A stretch of DNA of 64,000 bases, from contig NZ_CP066775.1 of NCBI RefSeq assembly GCF_009754905.2, forward strand, positions 806,001 to 870,000. The letters run 5' to 3'. Of the stretch, positions 63,261 to 64,000 are shown piece after piece; within the stretch, counting starts at the first letter, position 1, and every line of letters starts with the position of its first letter. The translations under genes were made by a program, and so were the position numbers. The notes below the pieces were generated by a model. That model saw only the letters and a list, made by a program, of their open reading frames with translations. It did not search any database and was not told the origin of the DNA. Source of the DNA: Mucilaginibacter ginkgonis (GTDB lineage Bacteria > Bacteroidota > Bacteroidia > Sphingobacteriales > Sphingobacteriaceae).

Positions 63261-63589
63261 ATTGTGCTGATAGACTTAAGATGGATAAGACTGATGCGCG
63301 GGGTGGGGTCTAAGCTACATGGATATTTAAAGTTTAGCAGATCATAACTTATCTTAACTTTTAAATTGGCTTTTTTATACTTTTCATCTAGATTATCGGC
63401 GTAATAGGCAACCTTGTCTATAACTATCATCCAGCCACATCCATCACTTGCAGGGTTTCCTGCATCAATTACTGTGGCGTCAATTCCGTTATAAGTCCCT
63501 AACACATTTTGGTCTTTCGAGTCCTTTTTGCAGCTGCTTAAGGCAAGTAAAAAGCATATTAATGAGCAATAGATAAGTCTGAATTTCAT
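63257..63589 (-). CDS. Small putative lipoprotein
   Basis: This 110-residue protein starts MKFRLIYCSLICFLLALSSC, a lipoprotein signal with Cys20 in LSSC. The frame is open further upstream, but this start gives the signal. The mature part has GCGWMIVIDKVAYYADNLD and a beta-rich feel. Function unknown. Its 3' end overlaps that of priA by 4 bp (convergent). Confidence 0.65.
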   Translation of the reverse strand: MKFRLIYCSLICFLLALSSCKKDSKDQNVLGTYNGIDATVIDAGNPASDGCGWMIVIDKVAYYADNLDEKYKKANLKVKISYDLLNFKYPCSLDPTPRISLIHLKSISTI

Positions 63590-63736
63590 ACTATAAGATT
63601 TAAAAACAAATACGAAGCCTGTAATTGGATTGCGACATGGTTTAAAAAATAAATAATTGACATACAAAACTATCCCTTTCAGCAACGCTTAACAGGCCTT
63701 TTCGCCAACCCTTTTTGATTAACTTTGGGTGCCCAT

Positions 63737-64000
63737 ATGGCCTACAAGTATATTGATAATTACCGCGAACGCGGCGCCCGTAAACAACTGGTAGAGGTGC
63801 TCAGGAAAAAAGGCATCGAAGATGAGCATGTCCTCGAAGCTATTGGAAAGATTCCGCGCCACTATTTTTTCGACGAGACTTTCTGGAACCAAGCTTATAA
63901 AGACATTGCCTTCCCAATAGGCGAGGGGCAGACCATCTCACAGCCATACACCGTTGCTTACCAAACAGAGTTACTCCACATCAATAAAGGCGACAAGGTG
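63737..64000 (+). CDS. pcm: Protein-L-isoaspartate O-methyltransferase (N-terminal part; cut by window end)
   Basis: 88 codons are visible, starting MAYKYIDNYRERGARKQLVE. The segments IPRHYFFDETFWNQAYKDIA and GEGQTISQPYTVAYQTELL are typical of PCMT proteins that repair isoaspartyl residues using S-adenosylmethionine. The SAM-binding part lies beyond the window. Confidence 0.92.
   Translation, partial: MAYKYIDNYRERGARKQLVEVLRKKGIEDEHVLEAIGKIPRHYFFDETFWNQAYKDIAFPIGEGQTISQPYTVAYQTELLHINKGDKV

Overview
The window reads as a chromosome segment of a Bacteroidota bacterium of the Sphingobacteriaceae type (Mucilaginibacter/Pedobacter-like). This rests on CHU_C-type type IX secretion (T9SS) proteins with a PorP/SprF partner, a Bacteroidetes-type TraE-TraN conjugation operon with an RteC regulator, a GH3 glycosidase, weak ribosome binding sites, and several promoters of the Bacteroidota form (TTG, about 18-20 nt, TAnnTTTG). 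The genus is inferred; no rRNA is present.

Positions 1 to about 41,270 look like the right-hand part of an integrative and conjugative element (ICE). It ends with a tyrosine integrase (39,754-40,980), clustered candidate integrase arm sites and a tRNA gene with a CAT anticodon (41,275-41,348). The other end is not in the window. From left to right the element holds: a heavy-metal RND efflux gene cut by the window edge, with a small Cys-rich partner; a small HEPN gene; a DUF932 gene with two small genes and a 216-residue low-complexity protein; a three-TM protein overlapping a 37-codon gene; a pair of repeat/HEPN paralogues facing an XRE regulator; and the leftward transfer operon (21,494 down to 11,510). 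Next come rteC, a Cro/C1-type regulator, the coupling protein, relaxase, MobA-like protein, a partition pair (ribbon-helix-helix plus ParA) with a 16-bp iteron array, and an Xis-like HTH gene.

Between the HTH gene and the integrase lies a cargo island (29,508-39,279) that resembles a defence island. It holds an AbiU2-like HEPN protein, a RES-domain protein, a likely four-gene operon of AAA+ ATPase, subtilisin-like S8 protease and two unrecognised proteins, and a large protein with a C-terminal PD-(D/E)XK nuclease. The four-gene operon is the best candidate for a poorly described system. A second notable signal is a roughly 30-bp inverted-repeat element, nearly identical in two places: in front of the tra operon and in front of the Xis-like gene. 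By analogy with CTnDOT it could be the RteC operator linking transfer to excision.

From 41,413 to the end the sequence is ordinary chromosome: a HAD phosphatase, a GH3 beta-glycosidase, two very large T9SS-sorted PKD proteins and their PorP/SprF partner, a small SMR-like membrane protein, rpoN, mscL, the rpmH-rnpA-yidD-tsaB cluster, two envelope proteins, a DUF423 protein, priA, a small lipoprotein and the start of pcm. No rRNA, CRISPR array or insertion sequence was seen.
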